DNA of 64,000 nt from Pseudomonadota bacterium (GTDB taxonomy: Bacteria; Desulfobacterota; Desulfovibrionia; Desulfovibrionales; Desulfovibrionaceae): positions 62,001-126,000 of the forward strand of contig JAHIUD010000003.1 in the NCBI GenBank assembly GCA_018817515.1, given 5' to 3'. The notes under the pieces are model-generated. The model was not told the DNA's origin. It made no database searches and worked only from the letters and a program-made list of their open reading frames with translations. The position numbers were made by a program, and so were the translations under genes. Shown here in pieces: positions 33,105 through 42,270 of the stretch. The stretch's first letter is position 1; the number at the start of each line of letters is the position of its first letter.

Positions 33105-34910
33105 TCACAACCCCTTGAACTTCTTCTGAATGCGCTCGGGCGACTCGTGCTTCAGCTTGAGCGCGGATTTGTAGCCCTTTTTGGCCTTGCCTCGCTGGCC
33201 CACATCGCGGGCGATGTCGCCGTAATGCTCCCACATGGTGGGGTCGTCCTGGGCCAGGGACACGGAGCGCTGGATCTGCTTCCAGGCCTCCTCCAGCCTG
33301 CCCAGGCGGTAGTACGCCCAGGCCAGGGAGTCCACGATGTAGCCGTTGTTGGGCTTGAGCCTGTCGGCCTTGCGGATGAGCGAGAGCGCGCGTTCAAGGT
33401 CGCGGTTCTCCTCCACCAGGGTGTAGCCGATGTAGTTCAGGGCGTCGGCGTGCTCCGGGTTCTTGTCCACGATGCGCTGCATCACGGCCAGGGCGGTCTT
33501 GCGGTCGCCCATGCGGTCCAGCGCCGCACCGTACTGGTAGAGCAGGTCCTCGTCGTCCGGCCGGAGCTTGAGCGCGGTCTCCAGCACCTCGCGGGCCTCG
33601 GCCACGCGCTTCTTTTCCATGAGGTAGCCCGCGCGCAGCAGCGGGAAGCGCGACTGGCCGGGGAACAGGCGGATGCCCTGCTCCATGAGCGCCACGGCCT
33701 CGCTCTCGCGGCCCAGGCTGTAGAGCAGCTGGATGCGGAACTGCAAGGCCTGGCTGTAATGCGCGTCGCTCTGGGGCACCAGGTCGAGGAACTGCAGGGC
33801 CTTGACCGGGTTGTTCTCGCCATCCTGGGCGATGACGGCCTTGTAGAAGAAGTATTCGCCTGGCACCGGCGGAGTGCTGGCCAGCACGTCCAGCAGGGTG
33901 CTGGCCTGGGCGGTGTAGTTCTCGCTTAAGAACAACAGCGCGGCCGAGAGCACGAAGGCCTTGCTGCCCGAGCCGTCCAGGGCCACGGTCAGCGCCTTTT
34001 CCGGGTTGTTCAGCTTCAGCTCAAGCCCCACCACGCGCAGGCGGATGTCCTCGCGGCCCTCGCCGCCGCCGTTCTCGATGCGCAGGCGGATGTCCTCGCG
34101 CGCTTCACCCAGGGCCAGAATCTTGGTGTAGGTGCCCAGAGCCGCGGCGTAGTCCTTTTCCATCTCCTGCTGAAAGGCCAGCTCCACCCAGGCCTCCAGG
34201 TAGTCCGGGGAGGCCTTGGTCAGCTTCTTCAGGGTCTCGATGGCCGCCTTGCGCTGGTTCAGGCGGGCCTGGGCCCTGGCGATCTGGTACTGGGCGTCGT
34301 TGGAGCGCTCCTTCGCCGGGATCTTGCGCAGCACCTCCAGCCCCTTGGCCGGCTGGTCGGTGTCGATGAAGAGCTGGCCCAGGCGCTCGCGCAGCACGAT
34401 GTTGTCGTGCCGGGAAAGATAGGCGTCGATGACTTTGGCCGCCTCGGGCAGCTTGTTCTCCAGCAGGAAGGCGTTGGCCACCGCGGAGTTCAGGTTGCTG
34501 TCCTCAGGATACTTGCTCAGGCCCGCCTCAAGGATCGCCCTGGCCTCCGCAGCCTGCTCCGGGTTCCAGTACAGGAAGGCCTTATCCATGAACAGCGAGG
34601 GCGTGCTCTCCCGGGCGATGACCCGGTCGATGGCCTGGGCCGCGGCCTTCTGCAGCTCCAGGGTGCGGGCGAAGGCCTCGGGCGAGGTGCGCGACAGCGC
34701 CGCCGTGCGCGCCATCTCCTGGAACAGGGCCTGGAACCGCAGATAGTCATAGGTGCCGGACGCAGTGCTGGACATGGGCTCGGGCCTGATGGCGGCAGTC
34801 TGGCGCGGCGCGCCGCAGGCGGTGAGGGCCAGCACCAGAGCCAGCAGAAGGGCAGACATCGGGGCCTGGTGCGGAGCCGGACGGCGGGCAGCGGGAAGAC
34901 TCGTGGGCAT
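33105..34910 (-). CDS. TPR-repeat lipoprotein
   Basis: This 601-aa protein has a lipobox (LALTAC) after a hydrophobic signal, then at least ten TPR-type helical repeats through to the end (for example NSAVANAFLLENKLPEAAKVIDAYL and ADALNYIGYTLVEENRDLERALSLI). TPR arrays mediate protein assembly; an envelope scaffold role is likely. The stretch EDIRLRIENGGGEGREDIRLR near the middle shows a 45-bp in-frame duplication (34035-34054 and 34080-34099 are identical). GTG 34925, overlapping the HD gene stop, is an alternative start. Confidence 0.85.
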   Translation of the reverse strand: MPTSLPAARRPAPHQAPMSALLLALVLALTACGAPRQTAAIRPEPMSSTASGTYDYLRFQALFQEMARTAALSRTSPEAFARTLELQKAAAQAIDRVIARESTPSLFMDKAFLYWNPEQAAEARAILEAGLSKYPEDSNLNSAVANAFLLENKLPEAAKVIDAYLSRHDNIVLRERLGQLFIDTDQPAKGLEVLRKIPAKERSNDAQYQIARAQARLNQRKAAIETLKKLTKASPDYLEAWVELAFQQEMEKDYAAALGTYTKILALGEAREDIRLRIENGGGEGREDIRLRVVGLELKLNNPEKALTVALDGSGSKAFVLSAALLFLSENYTAQASTLLDVLASTPPVPGEYFFYKAVIAQDGENNPVKALQFLDLVPQSDAHYSQALQFRIQLLYSLGRESEAVALMEQGIRLFPGQSRFPLLRAGYLMEKKRVAEAREVLETALKLRPDDEDLLYQYGAALDRMGDRKTALAVMQRIVDKNPEHADALNYIGYTLVEENRDLERALSLIRKADRLKPNNGYIVDSLAWAYYRLGRLEEAWKQIQRSVSLAQDDPTMWEHYGDIARDVGQRGKAKKGYKSALKLKHESPERIQKKFKGL

Positions 34911-34921
34911 GTGCTCTGTCC

Positions 34922-35686
34922 TCACGCGTTTTTCTCGGTGGTTGCGGCCAGGGCCTGGCCAAGCATGCGCACATAATCCTCGGCCAGAGACAGCCCCTCG
35001 GCCAGAAGCGACGGCCCGTAGCGGCGGCCGCCCTCGGTGCGGAACCCCCCGGACAGGGACTTGGCCCGCTGGACGCCCTCCGGGAAGGCGGCGGCGATCC
35101 TCGACAGGGGCCACTCGTCGCACTCGCAGAATTCCCAGAGGATGGTGCCGAAAATATCCGGGCCGAAGCGGAAGACGTCGGCGTCGTGCACGGCCCCGGC
35201 CAGCAGCCTGGCGGACTCGGAGGCGTCCTCGAGCTGCGGGCCGCCGTCCTCGTGCCCGGCCACGGCCCCGGCGATCCACAGCCGCTCCTCCGGGGTGATG
35301 GCGTAGCCGCGCAGGATGCGCAGGCAGAGATCCGCGCCTTTTTCGGCGTGCCCATCCTCGTGGCGCAGGGAGTCGTGCAAGAGGCCGGCCATCTCGGCCA
35401 GCACGGCCAGGCGGCGGCGCTCGTCCGTGGACAGGCCCGAGGGCTCGGCCAGGACCAGGGCGGCGGCGTCCATGGCCACGCGCTTGCCGTGCTCCACGCC
35501 CAGGCCGCAGGCCTCGTTCAAAAAGCCCAGGGCATCGCCCTGCAGACGCAGCACCAGCGGATGGTCGAAGAACAGGTCGCGCGCATAGGTCAGCTCTTCC
35601 GCGCACTCCAGCGAGAATGCCGACTGCGCCCGGGCCACGGCCAGATCACGCGCGCGCCGCTTGAGTTCCAGAATGCGCACATCCAT
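34922..35686 (-). CDS. HD-domain phosphohydrolase
   Basis: This 254-aa cytoplasmic protein contains the HD-domain pattern EHGKRVAMDAA...MAGLLHDSLRHEDGHAEKGADL...AGHEDGG...VHDADVFRFGP, covering the usual H...HD...H...D metal ligands. Such enzymes hydrolyse nucleotides or phosphates. It starts 3 bp after rpoH and overlaps the TPR gene start, so it is part of the rpoH operon. Substrate unknown; the relation to heat shock is only positional. Confidence 0.85.
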   Translation of the reverse strand: MDVRILELKRRARDLAVARAQSAFSLECAEELTYARDLFFDHPLVLRLQGDALGFLNEACGLGVEHGKRVAMDAAALVLAEPSGLSTDERRRLAVLAEMAGLLHDSLRHEDGHAEKGADLCLRILRGYAITPEERLWIAGAVAGHEDGGPQLEDASESARLLAGAVHDADVFRFGPDIFGTILWEFCECDEWPLSRIAAAFPEGVQRAKSLSGGFRTEGGRRYGPSLLAEGLSLAEDYVRMLGQALAATTEKNA

Positions 35687-35689
35687 GGC

Positions 35690-36667
35690 CTAGTCCTCCC
35701 CTTCGATCCAGTCAGCGGAAAAGTCCTTCACCTTGGTGGACAGGTGCTCCTTGAGCTTCTCCAGCAGGCGCGACTCGATCTGCCGCACGCGCTCGCGGGT
35801 CACGCCGAAGCGGTCGCCGATCTCGCGCAGGGTCACCGGGCTGTCCGAGAGCAGGCGCTCGTTCAGGATGGCCTGCTCCTTGTCCGAGAGATTGGGCGCG
35901 ATGGTCTTCAGGTTCTCCAAGAGCAGCGAGGAGATCTGGTTGGAACTTAAAATCTCCTCGATGCCCGGCCCCAGCGCGGGCAAAAAGTCGAGCCGGGTGG
36001 TGTCGGAGTCGTCGCCAAGCGAGATGTCCAGGCTCATGTCCTGGCGCGAGAGGCGCTGGTCCATCTGCTCGATCTCGGCCTCGGACACGTTCAGGCTCTC
36101 GGACAGGGCGCTGGTGGTGGGGTCAAAGCCCATGTTGGTCAGGCGCTGGCGTTCTTTGTTCAAGTTGTAGAACAGCTTGCGCTGGGTCTGGGTGGTCCCG
36201 ATCTTGACCATGCGCCAGTTGTCCATGATGAACTTGAGGATGTAGGCCTTGATCCAGAAGGCCGCGTAATAGCTGAACTTGATGCCCTTGTCCGGGTCGA
36301 ACTTGCGCACGGCCTTCATGAGGCCGACGTTGCCCTCCTGGATCAGGTCCTGCACGTTCTGCATCCAGCGGCGCTGGAAATCCATGGCGATCTTGACCAC
36401 CAGGCGCAGGTGCGAGGAGATGAGCCGGAAGGCGGCTTCCTGGTCGCCGGATTCGCGCACGCGCTGGGCCAGCTCGAACTCCTCCTCCGGCGCCAAAAGC
36501 GGGAAGCGGGCGATCTCGCGCAGGTAGTGGTGCAACGAATCGCGCAGGCCGACCTCGCCGCGCTTGGCCGGAACCAGGGCGGGGAGATGGTCTTTCTTCC
36601 GGACCAGGGCCGGTGTCGTGGAGCGGCGGCTCTGGGGGGGTGAGGCTTGGGTATTATTGGACTTCAT
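35690..36667 (-). CDS. rpoH: RNA polymerase sigma factor, RpoH-like
   Basis: This 325-aa sigma-70-family factor lacks the long region 1.1 of RpoD. Regions 2.1-2.4 ([36 protein letters not shown]), the RpoH-type [10 protein letters not shown] segment and the region 4.2 helix-turn-helix ([27 protein letters not shown]) are clear. In delta-proteobacteria such factors serve heat shock. A basic N-terminal leader of about 45 residues is unusual. The ATG at 36667 begins MKSNNTQ. It heads a long minus-strand gene series. Confidence 0.9.
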   Translation of the reverse strand: MKSNNTQASPPQSRRSTTPALVRKKDHLPALVPAKRGEVGLRDSLHHYLREIARFPLLAPEEEFELAQRVRESGDQEAAFRLISSHLRLVVKIAMDFQRRWMQNVQDLIQEGNVGLMKAVRKFDPDKGIKFSYYAAFWIKAYILKFIMDNWRMVKIGTTQTQRKLFYNLNKERQRLTNMGFDPTTSALSESLNVSEAEIEQMDQRLSRQDMSLDISLGDDSDTTRLDFLPALGPGIEEILSSNQISSLLLENLKTIAPNLSDKEQAILNERLLSDSPVTLREIGDRFGVTRERVRQIESRLLEKLKEHLSTKVKDFSADWIEGED

Positions 36668-36732
36668 GCCGACCTTTGCCCCCGGAAAGGAACGTGTTTC
36701 CTGGCTTGGGGGCTTGTTTCGCAAAGCGTGAG

Positions 36733-36759
36733 CGTATAGTTTTTGTTTGTCCTTTTCAA
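36733..36759 (-). promoter_or_regulatory. Candidate rpoH promoter
   Basis: On the minus strand TTGAAA (36759-36754) and TATACG (36738-36733) are separated by only 15 bp. It lies 66 bp upstream of the rpoH start. Confidence 0.35.
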
Positions 36760-36837
36760 CGTTTTTCAGTACACTCAACCTCCTGGGCCGGACGACCAGG
36801 AATACGCATATTGCCCCGGCCCGCAAGAATCAATCTC

Positions 36838-36892
36838 AACGAAAGCGCAACAAAAGCGCAACGAAAGCAGAACACAGGCACAACGCAAGCGA
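36838..36892. repeat. Five tandem 11-bp repeats upstream of metH
   Basis: AACGAAAGCGC, AACAAAAGCGC, AACGAAAGCAG, AACACAGGCAC and AACGCAAGCGA follow one another without gaps. The 11-bp period corresponds to one DNA turn, so any bound protein would sit on one face. It lies 64 bp before the metH ATG and between the divergent rpoH and metH genes. Confidence 0.85.
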
Positions 36893-36956
36893 GCGCCCGG
36901 CACGAGTCCGGCGAGCATCCGCCACCCTCCCCAGTGTGCGCCGCACGGAGAATACC

Positions 36957-39383
36957 ATGTCCAACTTCCGCTCCCTCCTGGCCGATGGCCGCATCCATTT
37001 TTTCGACGGCGGCTTCGGCGCGCTCCTGCAATCGCGCGGGCTGCCGCCGGGCGTCTCGCCTGAGCTTTTCGGCCTGGCCAACCCCGAGCCCGTGGCCGCC
37101 ATCCACGCCGAATACGCCGCAGCCGGGGCCGAGGTCATCACCACCAACACCTTCGGCGGCACACGCTTCAAGCTCGACCCCACCACCGACGTGCGCGCCC
37201 TGAACCGCCACCTGGCCCAGACGGCCAAGCGGGCTGTGGCCAATTCCGGGGGCGGCCGCGCGTTTATCGCCGGCAGCGTGGGCCCCACCGGACACTTCGC
37301 CGAGCCGCTGGGCAAGCTCACCTTCCGCGAGCTGGTGGCCGCCTTCAAGGAGCAGATCCAGGGCCTGGCCGAGGGCGGGGCCGACCTTGTTATCATCGAG
37401 ACCCAGTTCGACCTGGCCGAGGCCAAGGCCGCGGTCATCGCCGCCCATGAGGTGTGCGACCTGCCCGTGGCCGTGAGCATGACCTTCGAGGGCGCGGTGT
37501 CCCTCACCGGCACCCCGCCGCTGACCTTCATCGACACCATGCAGAACCTGGGCGTGGACTTGCTCGGCACCAACTGCTCGGCCGGGCCGGAGCAGCTGGT
37601 GGACCTGGTGCGGGCCATGCTGCCGCGCCTGTCCACCCCGCTCATCGTGCAGCCCAACGCAGGCCTGCCCGAGCTGGACGACCAGGGCAGGACCGTGTTC
37701 CGCCTGGGGCCGGACGCCTTTGCCCAGCAGTGCCGCATCTTCGCCGAGCTGGGCGCCAAGTTTTTGGGCGGCTGCTGCGGGACGACGCCTGCGCACATCA
37801 CCGCGCTCAAGTCCGCCGTGGGCGAGCTGCCCTGGGCGCGCCCGGAGCCCCAGGACAAGACCCCGCTGGTGCTCACCTGCCGGTCGCTTTCCGTGGGCCT
37901 GGGCGCGGACAACCCCGTGGCCATCATCGGCGAGCGCATCAACCCCACGGGCAAGCAGGTTCTGGCCGAGGAGCTGGTGCGCGGCGAGCACGCCGAGGCC
38001 CTGCGCCTTGCCCAGGCCCAGATCGCCGACGGCGCGAGCATCCTCGACGTCAACGTCGGCGCGGCCATGGTCGACGAGAAGGCCGTGCTGCCGTCCCTGG
38101 CGCTGGCCCTGTCCGCGCGCTTCGAGCTGCCGCTGTCGCTCGACACCTCCGACCCCATCGCCATGGAGAACGCCCTGTGGACCCAGCCGGGTTCGCCGCT
38201 GGTCAACTCCATCAGCGGGGAGCCGGGCCGCATGGAGCTGCTGGGCCCACTGTGCAAGAAGTTCGGCGCGCCCTTCATTCTGCTGCCCCTGGAGGGCCGC
38301 AAGCTGCCCTACACTGCGGCCGAGCGCATCAGCGTCATCGAGCGTCTTCTCAAGCAGGCCGACGCCCTCGGCATCCCGCGCCGCCTCATCATGGTCGACG
38401 CCCTGGTGCTCACTGTTTCGAGCAAGCCCGAGGCCGCGCGCCACTGCCTGGACACCGTCCGCCACTGTCGCGAGGTGCTCGGGCTGCCCACCACCATGGG
38501 CCTGTCCAACGTCAGCTTCGGCCTGCCTGCGCGCGAGCTTCTCAATTCCACCTTCCTGGCCATGAGCATGGCCTGCGGGCTGTCGTCATGCATCGCCAAC
38601 CCGGCCTCCAACCGCCTGCGGGAGATTCTGACCTCCGGCGAGGTGCTGCTCTCCCGCGATCCCCAGGCCGGGCGCTACATCGAGGGCTACGCCCACTGGA
38701 CGCCGGTGGCGCCGACGTCTGGCGGGTCGGGCGGACCTTCCATAGCCAAGGGCGCGGCCACCACCCCGGGCGAGGCGGTCATCAGCGGCGACAAGGCGGG
38801 CCTGCTGGCCATGCTGGAGGCAAAGCTCGCAGAGGGCGCGGACCCCTTCGCCCTGGTGGACGGGGAGCTCATCCCGGCCATCCTTGAGGTGGGCAACAAG
38901 TACGAGCGCAAGGAATACTTCCTGCCGCAGCTTTTGCGCTCAGCCGAGGCCATGCAGGCCGGGTTCGCGCGGCTGGAGCCGCTGCTCCTGGCTTCGGGCC
39001 GGGCGGAAAAGAAAACCCCGGTGGTCATGGCCACCGTTGAGGGCGACATCCACGACATCGGCAAGAACATCGTCTGCCTGATGCTCAAAAACCACGGCTT
39101 CGAGGTCTTCGACCTGGGCAAGGACGTGCCCGCCGTGAAGATCGTGGACGAGGCCGAGCGCGTGGGCGCCAAGGTCATCGGGCTCTCGGCGCTGATGACC
39201 ACCACCATGGTGCGCATGGAGGACACGGTGCGCCTGGTCCGCGAGCGCGGGCTGGACATGAAGGTGATGATCGGCGGGGCCGTGGTAACCGAGGCCTTTG
39301 CCGCGTCCATCAAGGCCGACGGCTTCTCGCGCGATGCCGTGGCCGCCGTGAAGCTTGCCGGAGAGCTGTCGGGCAGGCACTAG
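36957..39383 (+). CDS. metH: Cobalamin-dependent methionine synthase lacking the reactivation domain
   Basis: This 808-aa protein has the homocysteine domain (about 1-290, zinc cysteines C207, C273, C274 in GGCCGT) and a pterin/methyl-folate domain (about 310-580, IIGERINPTGKQ and DVNVGAAMVDEKAV). A B12-cap and B12-binding domain follow (about 650-808, ligand H699 in VEGDIHDIGKNIV). E. coli MetH (about 1227 aa) has a further AdoMet reactivation domain that is absent here; the stop is clean, so this is the anaerobe form and not a truncation. The start at 36957 follows GGAG. A separate reactivation factor would be needed. Confidence 0.95.
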   Translation: MSNFRSLLADGRIHFFDGGFGALLQSRGLPPGVSPELFGLANPEPVAAIHAEYAAAGAEVITTNTFGGTRFKLDPTTDVRALNRHLAQTAKRAVANSGGGRAFIAGSVGPTGHFAEPLGKLTFRELVAAFKEQIQGLAEGGADLVIIETQFDLAEAKAAVIAAHEVCDLPVAVSMTFEGAVSLTGTPPLTFIDTMQNLGVDLLGTNCSAGPEQLVDLVRAMLPRLSTPLIVQPNAGLPELDDQGRTVFRLGPDAFAQQCRIFAELGAKFLGGCCGTTPAHITALKSAVGELPWARPEPQDKTPLVLTCRSLSVGLGADNPVAIIGERINPTGKQVLAEELVRGEHAEALRLAQAQIADGASILDVNVGAAMVDEKAVLPSLALALSARFELPLSLDTSDPIAMENALWTQPGSPLVNSISGEPGRMELLGPLCKKFGAPFILLPLEGRKLPYTAAERISVIERLLKQADALGIPRRLIMVDALVLTVSSKPEAARHCLDTVRHCREVLGLPTTMGLSNVSFGLPARELLNSTFLAMSMACGLSSCIANPASNRLREILTSGEVLLSRDPQAGRYIEGYAHWTPVAPTSGGSGGPSIAKGAATTPGEAVISGDKAGLLAMLEAKLAEGADPFALVDGELIPAILEVGNKYERKEYFLPQLLRSAEAMQAGFARLEPLLLASGRAEKKTPVVMATVEGDIHDIGKNIVCLMLKNHGFEVFDLGKDVPAVKIVDEAERVGAKVIGLSALMTTTMVRMEDTVRLVRERGLDMKVMIGGAVVTEAFAASIKADGFSRDAVAAVKLAGELSGRH

Positions 39384-39395
39384 CCCCTGCCCCGC

Positions 39396-39424
39396 CTCCG
39401 GGAGACCGGGCCGGAGTCCTTTTC
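39396..39424 (+). terminator. Probable terminator after metH
   Basis: The stem CTCCGG/CCGGAG with a 9-nt loop is followed by TCCTTTTCC. It lies shortly after the metH stop. Confidence 0.45.
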
Positions 39425-39460
39425 CGGCACAGGCCAGCCCCGAACCACCCGCCTGGACCT

Positions 39461-39489
39461 TTGCGTCTGGCGCGGCTTTCTGCTACATG
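39461..39489 (+). promoter_or_regulatory. Predicted promoter of the TlpA-like gene
   Basis: TTGCGT (39461-39466), a 17-bp spacer and TACATG (39484-39489) fit the recurring layout. The ATG follows at 39544. Confidence 0.45.
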
Positions 39490-39543
39490 CGCGGCAGACG
39501 TCATGACGCCGCCGTCCACACGGCGGCCCCGCAGAGGAAACCA

Positions 39544-40044
39544 ATGACCAAGACCACCTTGAAATACATGCTCTTGCTTGTGCTTGGCCTAAGCCTGGCC
39601 CTGCTGCCCGCCTGCTCCGGCGGCGACGCCAAGGCCCCCCAGGACAAGTTCGAGACCCTGGACATGTCCGGCGTGAACAAGCGCATCAACGACAACAAGG
39701 GCAAGGTCACGCTCATCATGTTCTGGGCCACCTGGTGCCCGGCCTGCAAGACCGAGCTGCCCGTGCTTGAGCAGCTGCGCGCCAAGTATCCCAAGGAGAA
39801 GCTGGACATCCTGGCCATGAGCGTGGACGACACCGACCAGGCCATGCACGAATATCTGAAGACCCGGCCCACCACCCTCACGGTGCTCATGGCCAAGGGC
39901 GACGTGTCCACCGAGTTCGGCGTGCGCAGCATCCCAAGCCTGGTCATCTTCGACGGCGAGGGCCAGGTGGCCTTCAACAGCTCCGGGGCCTATCCCTTTG
40001 AAATGCTGGACCCGGTCATCGGCCAGTTGGTGAAGGGCCAGTGA
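39544..40044 (+). CDS. TlpA/ResA-like thioredoxin lipoprotein
   Basis: This 166-aa protein carries a lipoprotein signal (LALLPAC) and a thioredoxin fold with the redox motif FWATWCPACKTELP, plus the cis-Pro region VRSIPSLVIFDGEG. It is probably membrane anchored and reduces or oxidises thiols in the envelope, for example during cytochrome c maturation. The next gene overlaps by 4 bp. AGAGGAAA precedes the ATG. Confidence 0.92.
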   Translation: MTKTTLKYMLLLVLGLSLALLPACSGGDAKAPQDKFETLDMSGVNKRINDNKGKVTLIMFWATWCPACKTELPVLEQLRAKYPKEKLDILAMSVDDTDQAMHEYLKTRPTTLTVLMAKGDVSTEFGVRSIPSLVIFDGEGQVAFNSSGAYPFEMLDPVIGQLVKGQ

Positions 40045-40520
40045 GCGCGGCCGTGGGCTACCGCCTGCGCAAGGCGCGCATCACCGACGTCAAGGGCATC
40101 CACAAGCTGCTCATGACCCCCACCGGCGACGACGGCCTCGTGCTGCCGCGCTCGTTCAACCAGCTCTACAGCCACCTGCGCGACTTCTTCGTCATCGCCA
40201 GCGTCGCCGACGAGACCGTGCTGGCCTGCTGCGCGCTGTCCATCAGCTGGGAGAACCTGGCCGAGGTGCGCTCCCTGGTGGTGGCCCACGACCAGCGCGG
40301 CCAGGGCCTGGCCCGCAAGCTGGTGGAGGCCTGCCTGTCCGACGCGGTGACGCTCGGCATCTACCGGGTCTTCGCCCTGACCAACACGGTGCCCTTTTTC
40401 GAGCACATGGGTTTTGTCGGCACCAGCAAGGACAGCCTGCCCCAGAAGGTCTGGAGCGACTGCCTGAACTGCCCGCGCTTCCCGGACTGCGACGAGATCG
40501 CCATGATCATGGAGCTGTGA
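40041..40520 (+). CDS. Short N-acetylglutamate-synthase-like acetyltransferase
   Basis: This 159-aa GNAT protein resembles the short ArgA-type enzymes that acetylate glutamate for arginine synthesis in delta-proteobacteria. Motif A is SLVVAHDQRGQGLARKLVEACL. The C-terminal block LPQKVWSDCLNCPRFPDCDE with three cysteines is distinctive of that subgroup as I know it. The GTG start overlaps the upstream TGA. hpt follows 3 bp later. Confidence 0.78.
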   Translation: MSAAVGYRLRKARITDVKGIHKLLMTPTGDDGLVLPRSFNQLYSHLRDFFVIASVADETVLACCALSISWENLAEVRSLVVAHDQRGQGLARKLVEACLSDAVTLGIYRVFALTNTVPFFEHMGFVGTSKDSLPQKVWSDCLNCPRFPDCDEIAMIMEL

Positions 40521-40523
40521 GCC

Positions 40524-41057
40524 ATGGCCCACAAGATGCTCCCCGTCATCCCCGCGCCCGCGATCCAGAAACGCGTGGCCGAGCTCGGCGCGGAGATCAG
40601 CGATTTCTACAAGGACCAGCCCCTGGTCTGCGTCTGCGTGCTCAAGGGCGCGTTCCTGTTCTTCTCCGACCTGGTGCGCCGCATCAACCTCGGCGCGGGC
40701 GGGCTGGAGATAGACTTCGTGCGCCTGTCCAGCTACGGCAGCGCCACCAGCCGCAGCCACCAGGCCGTGTTCACCAAGGATTTGGAGGTGGACGTGGCGG
40801 GCAAGCACGTGCTTGTGGTGGACGACATCGTCGACACGGGCCACAGCGCCGAGTTTTTGCTGCACGTGCTGGAGAAGCGCGGCGCGGCGAGTTTGAAAAT
40901 TTGCGCGTTTGTTGATAAGCACGAGCGCAGGGAAGCCGGAGTCAAGGTTGACTTTGCCGGGTTCCCCATTCAAAAGGGATTCATCGTGGGATACGGCATG
41001 GATTACGCGGAAAAGTACCGCGAGCTGGACGCCGTGTACGAACTCGTCCCGGAATAG
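40524..41057 (+). CDS. hpt: Hypoxanthine phosphoribosyltransferase
   Basis: This 177-aa purine salvage enzyme has the PRPP loop VLVVDDIVDTGHSAEFL, the N-terminal LVCVCVLKGAFLF region and the base-contacting FIVGYGMDYAEKYR. It converts hypoxanthine or guanine to IMP or GMP in the cytoplasm. It starts immediately after the acetyltransferase gene and is followed after 24 bp by the zinc-ribbon protein gene. Confidence 0.96.
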   Translation: MAHKMLPVIPAPAIQKRVAELGAEISDFYKDQPLVCVCVLKGAFLFFSDLVRRINLGAGGLEIDFVRLSSYGSATSRSHQAVFTKDLEVDVAGKHVLVVDDIVDTGHSAEFLLHVLEKRGAASLKICAFVDKHERREAGVKVDFAGFPIQKGFIVGYGMDYAEKYRELDAVYELVPE

Positions 41058-41081
41058 GGGCGTTGGAGCTAGAGAATAACC

Positions 41082-42173
41082 ATGATTGTCGCCTGCCCAA
41101 AATGCGAAAGCAAATACAATCTCCCTGAGGACAAGATCGCGCCCACCGGCTCCAAGGTCCGTTGCGCGAAATGTCAGCATATCTTCACGGCCATGCCCCC
41201 GGCCAAGGATTTCGACGCCGAGCTGAGCGGCCTGCAGGCCGCCGAGGCCCCGGCTGCGCCGCCCAAGCCCGCCGCCCCGGCCCAGAAGATGCCCTGGGAC
41301 GACGACGAGCCCGCCGCCGGTCCCGCTGCGGCCAGCGACGCTCCAGCCAAGAAGATGCCTTGGGACGATGACGAACCCGCTGCCGGGCCTGCCGGTGACG
41401 ACGACGATGGCCCCGCCGCCGGACCAGCCAAGAAGATGCCCTGGGACGACGACGAGCCCGCCGCCGGACCTGCCGCCGGCCTGGATGACGACGAGCCCGC
41501 CGCCCCGGCGCGCAGCCGCTTCGACGACGAGCCCGCCAGCGCGCCTTCCGGCGCCAAGGACGACGATTTCCTGAACTCCCTGGGCGGCGGCGGTTCGCTT
41601 GATCTGGACAACAAGGCCGGGGCCAAGGGCTCCAAGAAAAAATTCATCATCATCGGCGTTGTGCTGGCCCTTGTGGCCCTGGCCGGCGCGGGCCTGTTCA
41701 TCTACAAGCCCTGGACCAAGATGAACATTCCCTTCCTAAGCTCGCTCACCGACAAGGCCAAGCCAGCGGCCGACAACGCCGACAAGGTCAAGGACATCGC
41801 CCTGCGCAACGTCCGCCAGTATTACATCCCCAACGAGAAGGCGGGCCAGATCTTCGTGGTCGAGGGCAAGGCGGTGAACAATTTCACCACGCCCAAGGAG
41901 CGCATCAAGGTCGAAATCTCGCTGTTTGACGAGAAGGGCCGCGTGCTGGTGGCCAAGCAGCTCTTGTGCGGCAACACCCTCTCGCAGTTCCAGCTGCAGG
42001 TGCAGAGCGAGGAGGAGATCAACTCGAGCCTGGCCTCCGAGGTCGGCATCCTGACCAGCAACACCTTCCTCAAAACCGGCATGGACACGCCGTTCATGGC
42101 CGTGTTCTTCAAACCGCCAGACACGGTCAAGGAATTCGGCGTCAAGGTCATCGACGCGCTGGACCCCAAGTAG
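41082..42173 (+). CDS. MJ0042-type zinc-ribbon membrane protein with acidic repeats
   Basis: This 363-aa protein begins with an MJ0042 zinc ribbon (CPKCESKYNLPEDKI...RCAKCQHIF; CxxC and CxxC). An intrinsically disordered region (about 45-165) contains three near-identical KMPWDDDEPAAGPA units, plus shorter DDDEPAA and FDDEPA units. One membrane helix (FIIIGVVLALVALAGAGLFIY, about 188-208) precedes a C-terminal DUF3426-like periplasmic domain that ends near VIDALDPK. Zinc-ribbon DUF3426 proteins are common in delta-proteobacteria; their role is unknown. The repeat number probably varies by slippage. Last gene of the metH-distal series before a probable terminator. Confidence 0.85.
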   Translation: MIVACPKCESKYNLPEDKIAPTGSKVRCAKCQHIFTAMPPAKDFDAELSGLQAAEAPAAPPKPAAPAQKMPWDDDEPAAGPAAASDAPAKKMPWDDDEPAAGPAGDDDDGPAAGPAKKMPWDDDEPAAGPAAGLDDDEPAAPARSRFDDEPASAPSGAKDDDFLNSLGGGGSLDLDNKAGAKGSKKKFIIIGVVLALVALAGAGLFIYKPWTKMNIPFLSSLTDKAKPAADNADKVKDIALRNVRQYYIPNEKAGQIFVVEGKAVNNFTTPKERIKVEISLFDEKGRVLVAKQLLCGNTLSQFQLQVQSEEEINSSLASEVGILTSNTFLKTGMDTPFMAVFFKPPDTVKEFGVKVIDALDPK

Positions 42174-42199
42174 CGGGAACGACACACACGACGGCATTT

Positions 42200-42242
42200 G
42201 ACGCCGGGGCAGGGCGAGCACCCAGCTCCGGCGTCTTCTTTC
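42200..42242 (+). terminator. Probable terminator after the zinc-ribbon gene
   Basis: The stem GACGCCGG/CCGGCGTC (42200-42207, 42228-42235) is followed by TTCTTTCC. Confidence 0.5.
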
Positions 42243-42270
42243 CACCGATAGCACAAGCCCAGGGGCAGCC

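Noticed and set aside
36668..36956. A cobalamin or SAM riboswitch upstream of metH
   Set aside because: The leader shows only the 11-bp repeats; I could not find a B12-box or an S-box core.
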